Below, piece after piece: positions 1-8,227 of a DNA stretch of 64,000 bases. The notes below the pieces were generated by a model. It worked only from the letters and a program-made list of their open reading frames with translations, was not told the DNA's origin and ran no database searches. The position numbers were made by a program, and so were the translations under genes. Origin of the DNA: Gemmatimonadaceae bacterium (lineage in GTDB: Bacteria; Latescibacterota; UBA2968; UBA8231); NCBI GenBank assembly GCA_026706075.1, contig JAPOZM010000031.1, positions 1 through 64,000 of the forward strand. The letters run 5' to 3'. The first letter of the stretch is position 1. Every line of letters begins with the position of its first letter.

Positions 1-1694
1 AGCTGCTTGCCGTGGGCGCCGTCGAACTCCGGGCGCAGGGCGTAGACCACGTCGCCCACCCGGTCCGACCACAGGTTCACCATCTCCGCGTCCTCCCGGG
101 TGAGGGCGAGGGCGAAGGGACGCCGCCCCGTCTCGGGGTCCTCGTAGTCGTGGAGGGCCTGGATGATCTCCCGGCAGGTGGCGTCGTAGTCCCCGGGATC
201 GACGATGCCGCCGGGCTCCCGCCCCTTGAGGTTCACGAAGACGTGCACGAGGCCCACGTCGGCCGCCCGGGTGCGCTTCCAGTCGATGCGCCGGTTGCGG
301 CCGCGGCCCTGGTACTTCAGGAAGCCGGCCTGCTCCAGCACCTTGGCCACGTTGACCACCGTGTGCTGCTGCGAGGTGCCGCCGTGGTCGGAGACCACGA
401 AGAAGGCGGTGTCGTCATCGGCGAGCCGGCGCAGGCGGCCGATCCAGCGGTCTATGGAGGCGTAGGTGCGCTCCACCCCCTCGCGGCAGCGCCGCTGCAC
501 CGACGGCGGCGCCCCGGAGTGGGGATCGGCGGCGCGCAGGAAGAAGTGGCTGGTGTAGTCCGAGGCGTGGGTCTCCGTCATCAGCAGGTCCCAGTCGCGG
601 GAGCCGGCGAGGTACTCGGCCACGTCGGCCAGGCGCTCGTGGTGGAACTCCAGCAGCTCGAAGTAGGTGTCGTCGTCGATCAGGCCGAGGGCGTCGCGGG
701 CCGGGTTCTGCAGGAAGTTGCCCACGTGGCGGTCGATCTCGCGGGCCACGGAGGCCGGCTTGGTGTAGCCGTCGGGCGGCCAGATCTGGGGGATGAAGAG
801 CTCGAAGGCGTCGGCCCGGGACGACAGGGTGATCAGCTTGGCGCGCACGTATCCCCGCACCTTGCGGCCGTCGATCTCGAAGCGGTCCAGCCACCAGTCG
901 CTCCACTCGCCCACGCCGAGGTCGGCCAGCGGCCGGGCCGCGTTCTTCGAGCGGCAGATCCGCACCCGGTCGTAGCCGCCCCCGCCGCTGGCGTAGATCA
1001 GGGCGTGCAGCTGCGTCGGCGCGCCCTCCCGCCCCCGGTTCATGCCCTCGCGGCCCCGGGCCAGGGGCTGGATGGTGAGGGCCGCCTCCTTCGGCATCCG
1101 CTTCGAGGCGGGAAGCCCCATCCAGCCGCGCGCCTCCTCCAGCTCCACGGGATCGAACTCGCGCACCCCCTGCAGGGCGCTCGGGTCCAGGGTCTCCGGG
1201 TCGCGCTGGGCTTCCAGCCGCCGGGGCGCCCACTTGCCGCCCACGAAGAGGTGATAGCCGGCCACCTGGTGGTGGTTGGAGACGCCGGGGCCGGTGCCCT
1301 CCACCTGCACCCCCGAGCGCACCGTGGGCGGCCACGACATCTCCCACTTCACCAGGATCGGCTTCTTGCCGCCGCGCTCGAAGGCGTTCCAGATGTACTC
1401 CGAGCGCGACAGGGAGGTGTCGATCCCCCAGAGGGTGCGGTCCAGGCCCTCGCCCACGTGGCGGATGTTGAAGTCCATGACCCCGTGTGTGCCCGGCCAC
1501 GATCCCGTGGACAGGGCCGTCCAGCCCGGCGGCGTGAGGGTGGGGAAGACGCCGACCATGGGGCGCCAGACGCCCGCCTTCATCAGGGCGCGCACGTTCG
1601 GCATGTGGCCGGCTTCGGCCATGTTCCTCACCAGCTCCATGCTGGCGCCGTCCAGGCCGGCGACGATGGCGCGCCGGGCGGGTGCCGCACTCAT
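1..1694 (-). CDS. Type I phosphodiesterase / nucleotide pyrophosphatase family protein (C-terminus cut by window edge)
   Basis: The reading frame is open from an ATG at 1694 to the window edge, at least 564 residues, so the C-terminus is missing. The N-terminus has the alkaline-phosphatase-superfamily start (IVAGLDGAS) and the PTLTPPGWTALSTG segment around residue 45-60, where this family places its nucleophilic Thr/Ser. A metal-binding SDHGG motif lies near residue 433. Family members hydrolyse phosphodiesters or phosphonates; the substrate cannot be told from sequence. The end of the visible part (VGDVVYALRPEFDGAHGKQ) is typical of the long AP-superfamily proteins of uncultured FCB bacteria. 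The start lies 11 bases after the stop of the flavin monooxygenase gene upstream, so co-transcription is likely. A 5' fragment of this same gene is repeated at 2821-2880. Confidence 0.85.
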   Translation of the reverse strand, partial: MSAAPARRAIVAGLDGASMELVRNMAEAGHMPNVRALMKAGVWRPMVGVFPTLTPPGWTALSTGSWPGTHGVMDFNIRHVGEGLDRTLWGIDTSLSRSEYIWNAFERGGKKPILVKWEMSWPPTVRSGVQVEGTGPGVSNHHQVAGYHLFVGGKWAPRRLEAQRDPETLDPSALQGVREFDPVELEEARGWMGLPASKRMPKEAALTIQPLARGREGMNRGREGAPTQLHALIYASGGGGYDRVRICRSKNAARPLADLGVGEWSDWWLDRFEIDGRKVRGYVRAKLITLSSRADAFELFIPQIWPPDGYTKPASVAREIDRHVGNFLQNPARDALGLIDDDTYFELLEFHHERLADVAEYLAGSRDWDLLMTETHASDYTSHFFLRAADPHSGAPPSVQRRCREGVERTYASIDRWIGRLRRLADDDTAFFVVSDHGGTSQQHTVVNVAKVLEQAGFLKYQGRGRNRRIDWKRTRAADVGLVHVFVNLKGREPGGIVDPGDYDATCREIIQALHDYEDPETGRRPFALALTREDAEMVNLWSDRVGDVVYALRPEFDGAHGKQ

Positions 1695-1704
1695 GGGATC
1701 TCTC
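1624..1704 (-). repeat. Direct repeat, copy A (5' end of the phosphodiesterase gene)
   Basis: This stretch covers the first codons and ribosome-binding region of the phosphodiesterase gene. It is repeated at 2821-2880 with two point-like differences, a 24-base deletion between short tggcg repeats, and small changes around the ATG. The two copies flank the flavin monooxygenase gene in the same orientation. Confidence 0.75.
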
Positions 1705-2775
1705 CTACGGAAGACGTGGGATGACTTCCTTCGCCATCAGTTCCATGGAGCGCTTCATCATCGCCTTGTCGTCCCAGTCGTGGCCGATCATCAGCACCGT
1801 GCCGAAACCGCCCGTCACGTCGTACAGCTCCTGCAGGCGCTCGGTCACCGTGTCGGGACTGCCGACGATGGCGATCTCGTCGATGAAGTACTCGCGCGTG
1901 AGGTCCGCGTCGGACATGGCCGGGTCCCTCTTCGGCAGGTCCAGCATGTTGGCGATTCCGAGCATGCCGCGAAGGTATACCAGCGAGTCCGCAAAGGCGC
2001 CGCCGAGGGCGTGTTCCCGCGCCTCGGCATCCGTCTCGCCGACGCAGATGCTGCGTGAGATCCGCCAGTCGCGCCGGTCCGGCTCGGGCCGCCCCCCTTC
2101 CGCGGCCCCTTCGCAGTAGACCTCCCAGTGCCGCTTCACCTTGTGGAAGGGCGCCATGTTGATGCTGATCGGCAGGAACCCGCGCCGGCCGCCCGTGGTG
2201 GCCGCCATCGACTCCTCCTTGACGATGCTCATGGCGATCGGCGGATGGGGCTTCTGGTACGGCGTCAACACCTCCCCCAACCCGAGCTCGGGGACTCTCT
2301 CCGCCATCGTGACATTCCAGTAATCCCCCTTGAACTCGAAAGGACCATCCTCCGTCCACAGCTTCAGGACGATGTCCATCGCCTCCAGGTTCATCAGACC
2401 CTGGATGCGCGGGTCCGGCAGATCGAACAGGGGCCAGTCGGTCGGCACGCCCCCCTGCCCGAAGCCCACGTTGATGCGTCCCTTGGACAGGTGATCGAGA
2501 TAGGCGAGGCGAACCGCCACGTTCGCCGGATGATGCTGGGTCATGATGGTGACCCCGGTGCCCAGCCGGATCCTCTCCGTCTGCGGCAACACGTGGGCGA
2601 TGAACACGTCGTTGGCGGGGATCGGCTCCCACGTGGCGGTGTGGTGCTGCCCGATCCAGGCTTCCGAGAAGCCCAGTTCCTCGGCCCACAACACGCACTC
2701 GATGTCCTCTTCGAAGGTCTGGGTGCGGTCCTTCTGCGGCGGATGCAAGGGCATCATGAACTTGCCGACTTTCAT
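1705..2775 (-). CDS. LLM-class flavin-dependent oxidoreductase (bacterial luciferase-like monooxygenase)
   Basis: This 356-residue protein has the single-domain TIM-barrel layout of the luciferase-like monooxygenases, which use reduced flavin (FMNH2 or F420H2) and oxygen. Recognisable family segments are WAEELGFSEAWIGQHH near residue 30-45, the RIRLGTGV strand near residue 70, HPANVAVRLAYLDHLSKGR and the GFGQGG turn near residue 105-110. Its length fits the family. The substrate is unknown. It reads in the same direction as the helicase gene upstream and the phosphodiesterase gene downstream, and it is bracketed by two copies of the phosphodiesterase 5' end, which suggests it was inserted between those two genes. 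The ATG has an imperfect ribosome-binding site (GGGAGAATGAAGA) just upstream. Confidence 0.9.
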   Translation of the reverse strand: MKVGKFMMPLHPPQKDRTQTFEEDIECVLWAEELGFSEAWIGQHHTATWEPIPANDVFIAHVLPQTERIRLGTGVTIMTQHHPANVAVRLAYLDHLSKGRINVGFGQGGVPTDWPLFDLPDPRIQGLMNLEAMDIVLKLWTEDGPFEFKGDYWNVTMAERVPELGLGEVLTPYQKPHPPIAMSIVKEESMAATTGGRRGFLPISINMAPFHKVKRHWEVYCEGAAEGGRPEPDRRDWRISRSICVGETDAEAREHALGGAFADSLVYLRGMLGIANMLDLPKRDPAMSDADLTREYFIDEIAIVGSPDTVTERLQELYDVTGGFGTVLMIGHDWDDKAMMKRSMELMAKEVIPRLP

Positions 2776-2820
2776 TCTTCATTCTCCCGGAGAGTTCAGA
2801 AAACGCAAGGCTTCGTTCTG

Positions 2821-2880
2821 TTCTTCACCAGCTCCATGCTGGCGCGCCGGGCGGGTGCCGGCAACTCATGGGGTCTCTTC
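2821..2880 (-). repeat. Direct repeat, copy B (vestigial 5' end of the phosphodiesterase gene)
   Basis: The sequence matches 1624-1704 apart from a 24-base internal deletion. On the minus strand it begins at the helicase stop codon with an ATGA overlap and reads Met-Ser-Cys-Arg-His-Pro before stopping after about 14 codons. It is therefore the remnant of a phosphodiesterase start that once followed the helicase directly. Confidence 0.75.
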
Positions 2881-5295
2881 CCGGCGGGAGCGAAAGAGAC
2901 TCGACGGCGGCACCGGCAGCGCCGCGGCACCCCCCCAGAAGGCGCCCACCTCCTCGCGGATCGCCCCGTCGCTGCGCGTGACCCGCGGCGAGCCCCAGGC
3001 CGGCGGATAGAGCTCCCGGTAGTCGGCGCGCGAGAACCGCTTGTCCACGAGCAGCAGCAGCCCGCGGTCGGTGTCGGAGCGGATGACGCGGCCGGCGGCC
3101 TGCAGCACGCGGTTCATCCCCGGGTACGCGTAGCCGTAGGCGAAGCCGGCGTCCTCCTCTTCGTCGTAGTAGCCGCGGATCAAGTCCCGCTCCAGGCAGA
3201 TCTGCGGCAGGCCGACGCCGACGACGACGGCCCCCACGAGGCGCTCCCCCGCCAGGTCGATCCCCTCGCCGAAGATGCCGCCCATGACCGCGAAGCCGAC
3301 GACGGTGGTCGGGTTGTCGACCCGGAAGAGGCCGAGGAAGCGCTCCTTCTGCGCCTCCCCCATGCCCGGCATCTGGGCCATGGCCAGGGTCCCCGCCGGC
3401 GCCAGGGCCTCGAATAGCGGCAGCACCTCCTGCAGGTACTTGTAGGAGGGGAAGTAGACCATGTAGTTGCCGCGGCGGCCGCCCACGGCGGCGGCGATGG
3501 CGGCGGCCACGTCGCCGTAGGAGCGGCCCCGGCCCCGGTAGCTGGTGTCGATGTGGTCGGCCACCATGACCAGAAGGTTCTGCCGCGGGAAGGGGGAGTC
3601 GAGCTGCAGGGTGAAGTCGCCGCGCCCGCCGCCGAGGAGCCGCCGGAAGTAGTCGAGGGGGGTGAGGGTGGCGGAGAAGAAGGTGGCCGAGCGGCCCCGG
3701 CCGAGGGCCTGCCCGATGCGGTCCGACGGGTCGAGGCAGAACAGGCGCAGCAGCAGGTCGCCACGGCCCCTCTTCTCGCCGTAGGTGACGTAGCGGCCGT
3801 CGAAGAGGTCGGCCACGCGCAGGAAGGCGGCGATGGTGAAGAACAGGTCGGTCAGGGCCTCCCGCCACGGCGTCGGACGGTTGCGCGCCAGGACCGGCTC
3901 GATCTCGGCCTGAACGCGGGTCAGCAGCGGCAGCAGGTCCTCCGGAGGTTCGCGGTCCAGCCAGCCGCGGCCGTCGCCCTCGTCGTCGCAGCGGCGCAGC
4001 TGGTCCGCCAGGTAGAGGTCGAGGGTGCCGAGGACGTGGACGATCGCCGGCTGCGATTCGCCCAGGGCCTTGATCATCGCCCGCACCTCGCCGCGGCGGA
4101 CCTCGGCCGAGTACATGTCGCGGGCCCTCTCCACGAGGTTGTGGGCCTCGTCGACGAGGAAGGCGTAGTCGCCGCTGGAGTCGAGGAAGTAGCGCTTGAG
4201 GTAGGCCTTGGGGTCGAAGACGTAGTTGTAGTCGCAGATGAGGACGTCGGAGAGCAGGGAGAGGTCGAGGCCCAGCTCGAAGGGGCAGACCGTGTGCCGG
4301 CGCGCGGTCTCCTCAATGTGGGTCCGCGTGAAGTCGTCGTGGGTGCGGAAGGCGTCCTCGAGGGCGTCGTTGACGCGGTCGTAGTAGCCGAGGGCGAACT
4401 CGCACGTCTCCATGTCGCAGGGGCGGCCGCCGCGGGCGTTGAAGCAGATGCGGTCGCGGGCGGTGATGGTGCACGACTTGAGGCGCAGGCCGGAGGCGCG
4501 CAGGTCGTCGAGGGCGCTCTCGGCCACGGTGCGGCCGCTGGTCTTGGCGGTGAGGTAGAAGATCTTCTCGACCTGCCCCTCCCCCAGGGCCCGGACCGCC
4601 GGGAAGAGGACGGAGATCGTCTTGCCGATCCCCGTGGGCGCCATGGCGAAGAGCCGGCCCTCGGAGGCGATCGTCTCCTGCACCGCCTCCGACAGCTCCT
4701 GCTGGCCGGGGCGGTACTCCGCGAAGGGGAAGGTGAGGTCCGCGATCGAGGCGTCCCGCCGGCCGCACCACTCGTGCCAGGCCCGGGCCCAGTGCAGGTA
4801 GCGGCCCACGAGATCGTCGAAGAAGGCGGCCAGCTCCTCCGGCGTGAAGGGCCTCCCGTCCTCCAGGACCTGGCCGCTGTCGAGCTGCACGTAGGTGAGC
4901 CGCACCTCGACGCGCTGTGGCCGCAGGTCCTGCGCCAGGATGTGGGCATAGACCTTGGCCTGTCCCCAGTGCAGGGGATTGTCGGGGCGCTCTTCGAGGG
5001 CGCCGTAGGTGGTCTTGATCTCCTCCACCAGCAGGTCGCCGCCGTCGTCGAGGACGCCGTCCACGCGGCCCGTGATCTCCAGCGACAGCGAGCCGCCGGC
5101 ATCGACGGTGCGGCGCACGGGCACCTCGCTGCGGTAGCCCTCCGGCCGCTGGTCCTGCACGAAGCGGTGGCCCCGGGTGCCCTCGACGGCCCGGTTGGCG
5201 GAGAGAAAGGCGGAGCCCAGATCGCCGGAGCGCAGCACGAAGGCGACCAGTTCGCGGACGGAGATCTGTACGAGGGTGTCGGTGTCCGGCGCCAT
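2866..5295 (-). CDS. PD-(D/E)XK nuclease / DinG-XPD type iron-sulfur DNA helicase fusion
   Basis: The protein is 809 residues from the ATG at 5295, chosen because the segment after it (PDTDTLVQISVRELV) matches the family N-terminus; an upstream GTG would add 18 residues. Residues about 1-180 form a RecB/Cas4-like PD-(D/E)XK module (ITGRVDGVL ... LLVEEIKTT). A superfamily 2 helicase follows, with Walker A (APTGIGKT, near residue 230), a DEAH box (VDEAHNL, near 385), and four cysteines between them (ICFN, CDMETC, VCPFE) spaced as in the 4Fe-4S cluster of XPD/DinG helicases. The C-terminal helicase domain has the GRVIRSDTDRG motif VI. The expected role is ATP-dependent unwinding of DNA with a possible coupled nuclease in repair. 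It is divergent from the Ldh dehydrogenase gene, with only 71 bases between the starts. Confidence 0.9.
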   Translation of the reverse strand: MAPDTDTLVQISVRELVAFVLRSGDLGSAFLSANRAVEGTRGHRFVQDQRPEGYRSEVPVRRTVDAGGSLSLEITGRVDGVLDDGGDLLVEEIKTTYGALEERPDNPLHWGQAKVYAHILAQDLRPQRVEVRLTYVQLDSGQVLEDGRPFTPEELAAFFDDLVGRYLHWARAWHEWCGRRDASIADLTFPFAEYRPGQQELSEAVQETIASEGRLFAMAPTGIGKTISVLFPAVRALGEGQVEKIFYLTAKTSGRTVAESALDDLRASGLRLKSCTITARDRICFNARGGRPCDMETCEFALGYYDRVNDALEDAFRTHDDFTRTHIEETARRHTVCPFELGLDLSLLSDVLICDYNYVFDPKAYLKRYFLDSSGDYAFLVDEAHNLVERARDMYSAEVRRGEVRAMIKALGESQPAIVHVLGTLDLYLADQLRRCDDEGDGRGWLDREPPEDLLPLLTRVQAEIEPVLARNRPTPWREALTDLFFTIAAFLRVADLFDGRYVTYGEKRGRGDLLLRLFCLDPSDRIGQALGRGRSATFFSATLTPLDYFRRLLGGGRGDFTLQLDSPFPRQNLLVMVADHIDTSYRGRGRSYGDVAAAIAAAVGGRRGNYMVYFPSYKYLQEVLPLFEALAPAGTLAMAQMPGMGEAQKERFLGLFRVDNPTTVVGFAVMGGIFGEGIDLAGERLVGAVVVGVGLPQICLERDLIRGYYDEEEDAGFAYGYAYPGMNRVLQAAGRVIRSDTDRGLLLLVDKRFSRADYRELYPPAWGSPRVTRSDGAIREEVGAFWGGAAALPVPPSSLFRSRREETP

Positions 5296-5366
5296 GGGGG
5301 GGTGGGAATATAGGGGTTCGCCGCGGGCCGTTGCCGAAGAGGGCGCCACCCCCGATTCTTTCGCCC

Positions 5367-6434
5367 ATGCCTACTCTATCGATGGACCAGATCGCCGAGG
5401 CCGCCGCCTCTCTCTTCATCGCCGCCGGCACCTCCTCCCGGGATGCGCGCACCGTGGCCGGCCTCCTCGCCGAGGCCAACTGCGCCGGCCACGACTCCCA
5501 CGGCCTCATCCGCGTCCCCCAGTACCTCGCCGCGGTCGAGGACGGCCGCATCGATCCCGCCGCCGAGGTGGAGCTCTTGCAGGAGACGCCGATCACGGCC
5601 GTCGTCGACGGCCACTGGGGCTTCGGCCAGGTCGCCATGACCCGCGCCGTCGAGGTCGCCTCCGAGAAGGCGGCCGCCCACGGTCTGGCGGCGGTCACCG
5701 TGCGCAGCGCCAGCCACATCGGCCGCCTGGGCAGCTACGTGGAGCGCCTCGCCCGCCGCGACCTGGCGGCCCTGCTCCTGGTCAACGCCGTCGGCATCCC
5801 CGCCTACCGCATGGCCCCGTGGGGCGGCACCGAGGCCCGCCTCGCCACCGATCCCCTCGCCTTCGGGGCCCCGCGCTCCGACGGCGACCCCGTGGTCCTC
5901 GACATGACCACCACCGTCGTGGCCGAGGGCAAGGTGCGGGTGAAGAGCAACCGCGGGGAGCCGGTCCCCGAGGGCTGGCTCATCGACGCGGAGGGCCAAC
6001 CGACGACCGATCCCGACGTCCTCTACGGGGAGCCGCGGGGCAGCATCCTGCCCCTCGGCGGCAGCGCCGCCGGCCACAAGGGGTACGGGCTCAACGTCGC
6101 CCTCGAGCTGCTCGCCGGCGCCCTCAGCGGCACCGGCTGCATCGGCGGCGGTCAGCCCCTCGGCAACGGCGTCCTGCTGATCGCCCTCGACGTGGAGCGC
6201 TTCCTGCCCCTCGACGAGTTCCACCGCCACGCGGAAGCCTTCTTCGCCCACGTGAAGTCGTCGCCGCCGGCGGCCGGCTTCGACGGCATCCTCCTGCCGG
6301 GCGAGATCGAGGGCCAGGTGCAGCGGCAGCGGCAGGAAGAGGGCATCTTCGTCGAGGACGAGACCTGGCGGCAGGTCCTGCAGTGGGCGGACAAGCTCGG
6401 CGCCGAAGTGCCCCTTCCCGAGGAGAGAAGATGA
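5367..6434 (+). CDS. Ldh-family (malate/L-lactate dehydrogenase type 2) NAD(P)-dependent oxidoreductase
   Basis: The 355-residue protein belongs to the YlbC/YiaK/malate-lactate dehydrogenase fold. The signature AEANCAGHDSHGLIRVPQYL lies near residue 30-50 and carries the catalytic His. Typical segments follow: VTVRSASHIGRLGSY, LATDPLAFGAPR, VLDMTTTVVAEGKV, and GHKGYGLNVALELLAGALSG near residue 235. The enzyme should reduce or oxidise a 2-oxo/2-hydroxy acid with NAD(P)H. The start at 5367 (MPTLSMDQIAE) is preferred over an upstream frame at 5331 because homology begins there. The stop overlaps the next ATG (ATGA), so it is translated with the amidohydrolase. Confidence 0.9.
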   Translation: MPTLSMDQIAEAAASLFIAAGTSSRDARTVAGLLAEANCAGHDSHGLIRVPQYLAAVEDGRIDPAAEVELLQETPITAVVDGHWGFGQVAMTRAVEVASEKAAAHGLAAVTVRSASHIGRLGSYVERLARRDLAALLLVNAVGIPAYRMAPWGGTEARLATDPLAFGAPRSDGDPVVLDMTTTVVAEGKVRVKSNRGEPVPEGWLIDAEGQPTTDPDVLYGEPRGSILPLGGSAAGHKGYGLNVALELLAGALSGTGCIGGGQPLGNGVLLIALDVERFLPLDEFHRHAEAFFAHVKSSPPAAGFDGILLPGEIEGQVQRQRQEEGIFVEDETWRQVLQWADKLGAEVPLPEERR

Positions 6435-7327
6435 TCGTCGACATCCACACCCACCCACCGAAGCACCGCGAGCTGCCGCCCGGGGCCGAGCCGGAGCTGA
6501 ACGACAAGTGGCGGCCCGACCGCCCGGTGAACGTGACCACCACCTGGCAGGACTACTTCGCCGGCCAGGAGCCGGCGCAGGTCTCGGTCGTCTTCGGCAT
6601 CGCCCTGAGCCCCGGAGGGCCCCCCTACCCCGCGGACCCCGACTGGTCGGAGGGCAACATCAACGACGCCGTCGCCGAGTTCGCCGCCGCTCACCCCGGC
6701 CGCCTCATCGGCTTCGCCGCCGTCCATCCCTTCGACCCGGACTGCCTCGACGAGCTCGAGCGCTGCCGCGTCGACCTGGGCATGCAGGGCGTCAAGCTCG
6801 GCGCCAACTACCAGAACTTCGACCCCCTCGAGCCGCGGGCCCTGGCCATCTACGACTACGCCCAGCGCCACGGCCTGCCCATCATGCTGCACCAGGGTAC
6901 CTCGCCGGTGCAGGACGCGCCGATCCGCTACGCCCATCCCCTCGTCGTCGACGAGATCGCCATGCGCTACCCGGAGCTGCGCATGATCATGGCCCACCTC
7001 GGCCACCCGTGGCAGGTGGAGACCTGCGTCGTCGTCCGCAAGCACCCCAACGTCTACACCGACCTGTCGGCCAACTTCTACCGGCCCTTCTCCTTCTGGG
7101 AGCAGATGGTCAAGGCCGCGGAGTGGAACGTCCTCGACAAGATCCTCTTCGGCAGCGACTGGCCGATCACCGAGGTGGGCGAGTCGATCGAACGCCTGCG
7201 CGCCGTCAACGACATCGTCGAGGGCACCCGGCTGCCCCGGGTGGACCCCGACGCCATCGAGGCGATCATCGAGCGCGACTCCCTCGGCCTGCTCGGCCTC
7301 TCCGCCGGCGCGGGGGGAGAGCGGTGA
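6431..7327 (+). CDS. Amidohydrolase family (amidohydrolase_2 / ACMSD-like) metal-dependent hydrolase
   Basis: The 298-residue protein starts with the metal-binding DIHTHPP motif. It continues with GFAAVHPFDP, GVKLGANYQNFDP (strand 4 Lys), LPIMLHQGTSP (near residue 155), MIMAHLGHPWQ (near 185) and the closing ILFGSDWPITE Asp motif near residue 240. These are all hallmarks of the PF04909 amidohydrolases, which act as hydrolases or decarboxylases on small organic acids or lactones. The ATG overlaps the previous stop by four bases, and its own stop overlaps the next GTG, so the four genes 5367-9334 look like one operon. The substrate is unknown. Confidence 0.88.
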   Translation: MIVDIHTHPPKHRELPPGAEPELNDKWRPDRPVNVTTTWQDYFAGQEPAQVSVVFGIALSPGGPPYPADPDWSEGNINDAVAEFAAAHPGRLIGFAAVHPFDPDCLDELERCRVDLGMQGVKLGANYQNFDPLEPRALAIYDYAQRHGLPIMLHQGTSPVQDAPIRYAHPLVVDEIAMRYPELRMIMAHLGHPWQVETCVVVRKHPNVYTDLSANFYRPFSFWEQMVKAAEWNVLDKILFGSDWPITEVGESIERLRAVNDIVEGTRLPRVDPDAIEAIIERDSLGLLGLSAGAGGER

Positions 7328-8211
7328 CGGCCGCCGGCGGCGCCCCCGTGAGGCTCGGCGTCATCGGCGGCTCCGGGGTCTACCAGATGGAGGGCGCCGA
7401 GATCGTCGGCGAGCATGAGATCGAGACCCCCTTCGGCCCGCCCTCGGACCTCCTGGTGGAGACCCTCATCGACGGCCGCACCGTGTTCTTCCTCCCCCGC
7501 CACGGCCGGGGGCACCGGCTGCTGCCGTCGGAGGTGCCCTACCGCGCCAACGTGCACGCCATGAAGTCGGCGGGCGTCACCCACCTGCTGGCGGTCAGCG
7601 CCGTGGGCATCATGAAGGAGCACGTCCGCCCCGGCGACATGGTGATCCCCGACCAGATCTTCGACCGCACCCGGGGCGTGCGGCCGGCCACCTTCTTCGG
7701 CGACGGCGTCGCCGGCCACGTCTCCCTGGCCGACCCCTTCTGCCCGGGCGAGCTGACGGCCGCCCTGGCGGCGGCGGCCCGGGAGTGCGGCGCCACCGTG
7801 CACGAGGGCGGCACCTACGTCTGCATGGAGGGGCCCCAGTTCTCGTCGAAGGCCGAGTCCCACTTCTACCGCCGCGCCGTGGACGCCATGGTCATCGGCA
7901 TGACCGCCATCCCGGAGGCGAAGCTGGCCCGTGAGGCGGAGATCTGTTACGCCCTGCTGGCCATGGGCACCGACTACGACTGCTGGCACGAGACCGAGGA
8001 GAACGTCTCGGTGGAGACGGTGGTCGAGGTCCTGCGGTCCAACGCCGAGCTGGGCTGCCGCATCGTGCGCAGCCTGTCGGGGCAGCTGCCGGCCGCCGCC
8101 GACTGCGACTGCCACAGCGCCGCGAGGTTCGCCGTGATCACGGCTCCGGAGGCGATCAGCCCCCAAGTTCGGGCGCGGCTGCGGACCCTGTACGGCAAGT
8201 ACTGGGACTGA
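7324..8211 (+). CDS. mtnP: S-methyl-5'-thioadenosine phosphorylase-like purine nucleoside phosphorylase
   Basis: The 295-residue protein shows the MTAP/PNP family-2 signatures: LGVIGGSGVYQ at the N-terminus, LPRHGRGHRLLPSEVPYRANVHA (phosphate and purine site), MEGPQFSSKAESHFYR near residue 160, and MGTDYDCWHETEENVS near residue 215. It should phosphorolyse methylthioadenosine (or a related purine nucleoside) to adenine and methylthioribose-1-phosphate in methionine salvage. The GTG start is chosen because it overlaps the amidohydrolase stop (GTGA) and leads straight into the conserved N-terminus. MTAP versus a broader purine nucleoside phosphorylase cannot be settled by eye. Confidence 0.9.
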   Translation: MTAAGGAPVRLGVIGGSGVYQMEGAEIVGEHEIETPFGPPSDLLVETLIDGRTVFFLPRHGRGHRLLPSEVPYRANVHAMKSAGVTHLLAVSAVGIMKEHVRPGDMVIPDQIFDRTRGVRPATFFGDGVAGHVSLADPFCPGELTAALAAAARECGATVHEGGTYVCMEGPQFSSKAESHFYRRAVDAMVIGMTAIPEAKLAREAEICYALLAMGTDYDCWHETEENVSVETVVEVLRSNAELGCRIVRSLSGQLPAAADCDCHSAARFAVITAPEAISPQVRARLRTLYGKYWD

Positions 8212-8227
8212 GGCGGAGCCAAGCTCG

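Noticed and set aside
12..1724. Plus-strand open frame over the phosphodiesterase gene
   Set aside because: Repetitive Gly/Val/Ala/His composition; the minus-strand frame has clear alkaline-phosphatase-superfamily motifs.
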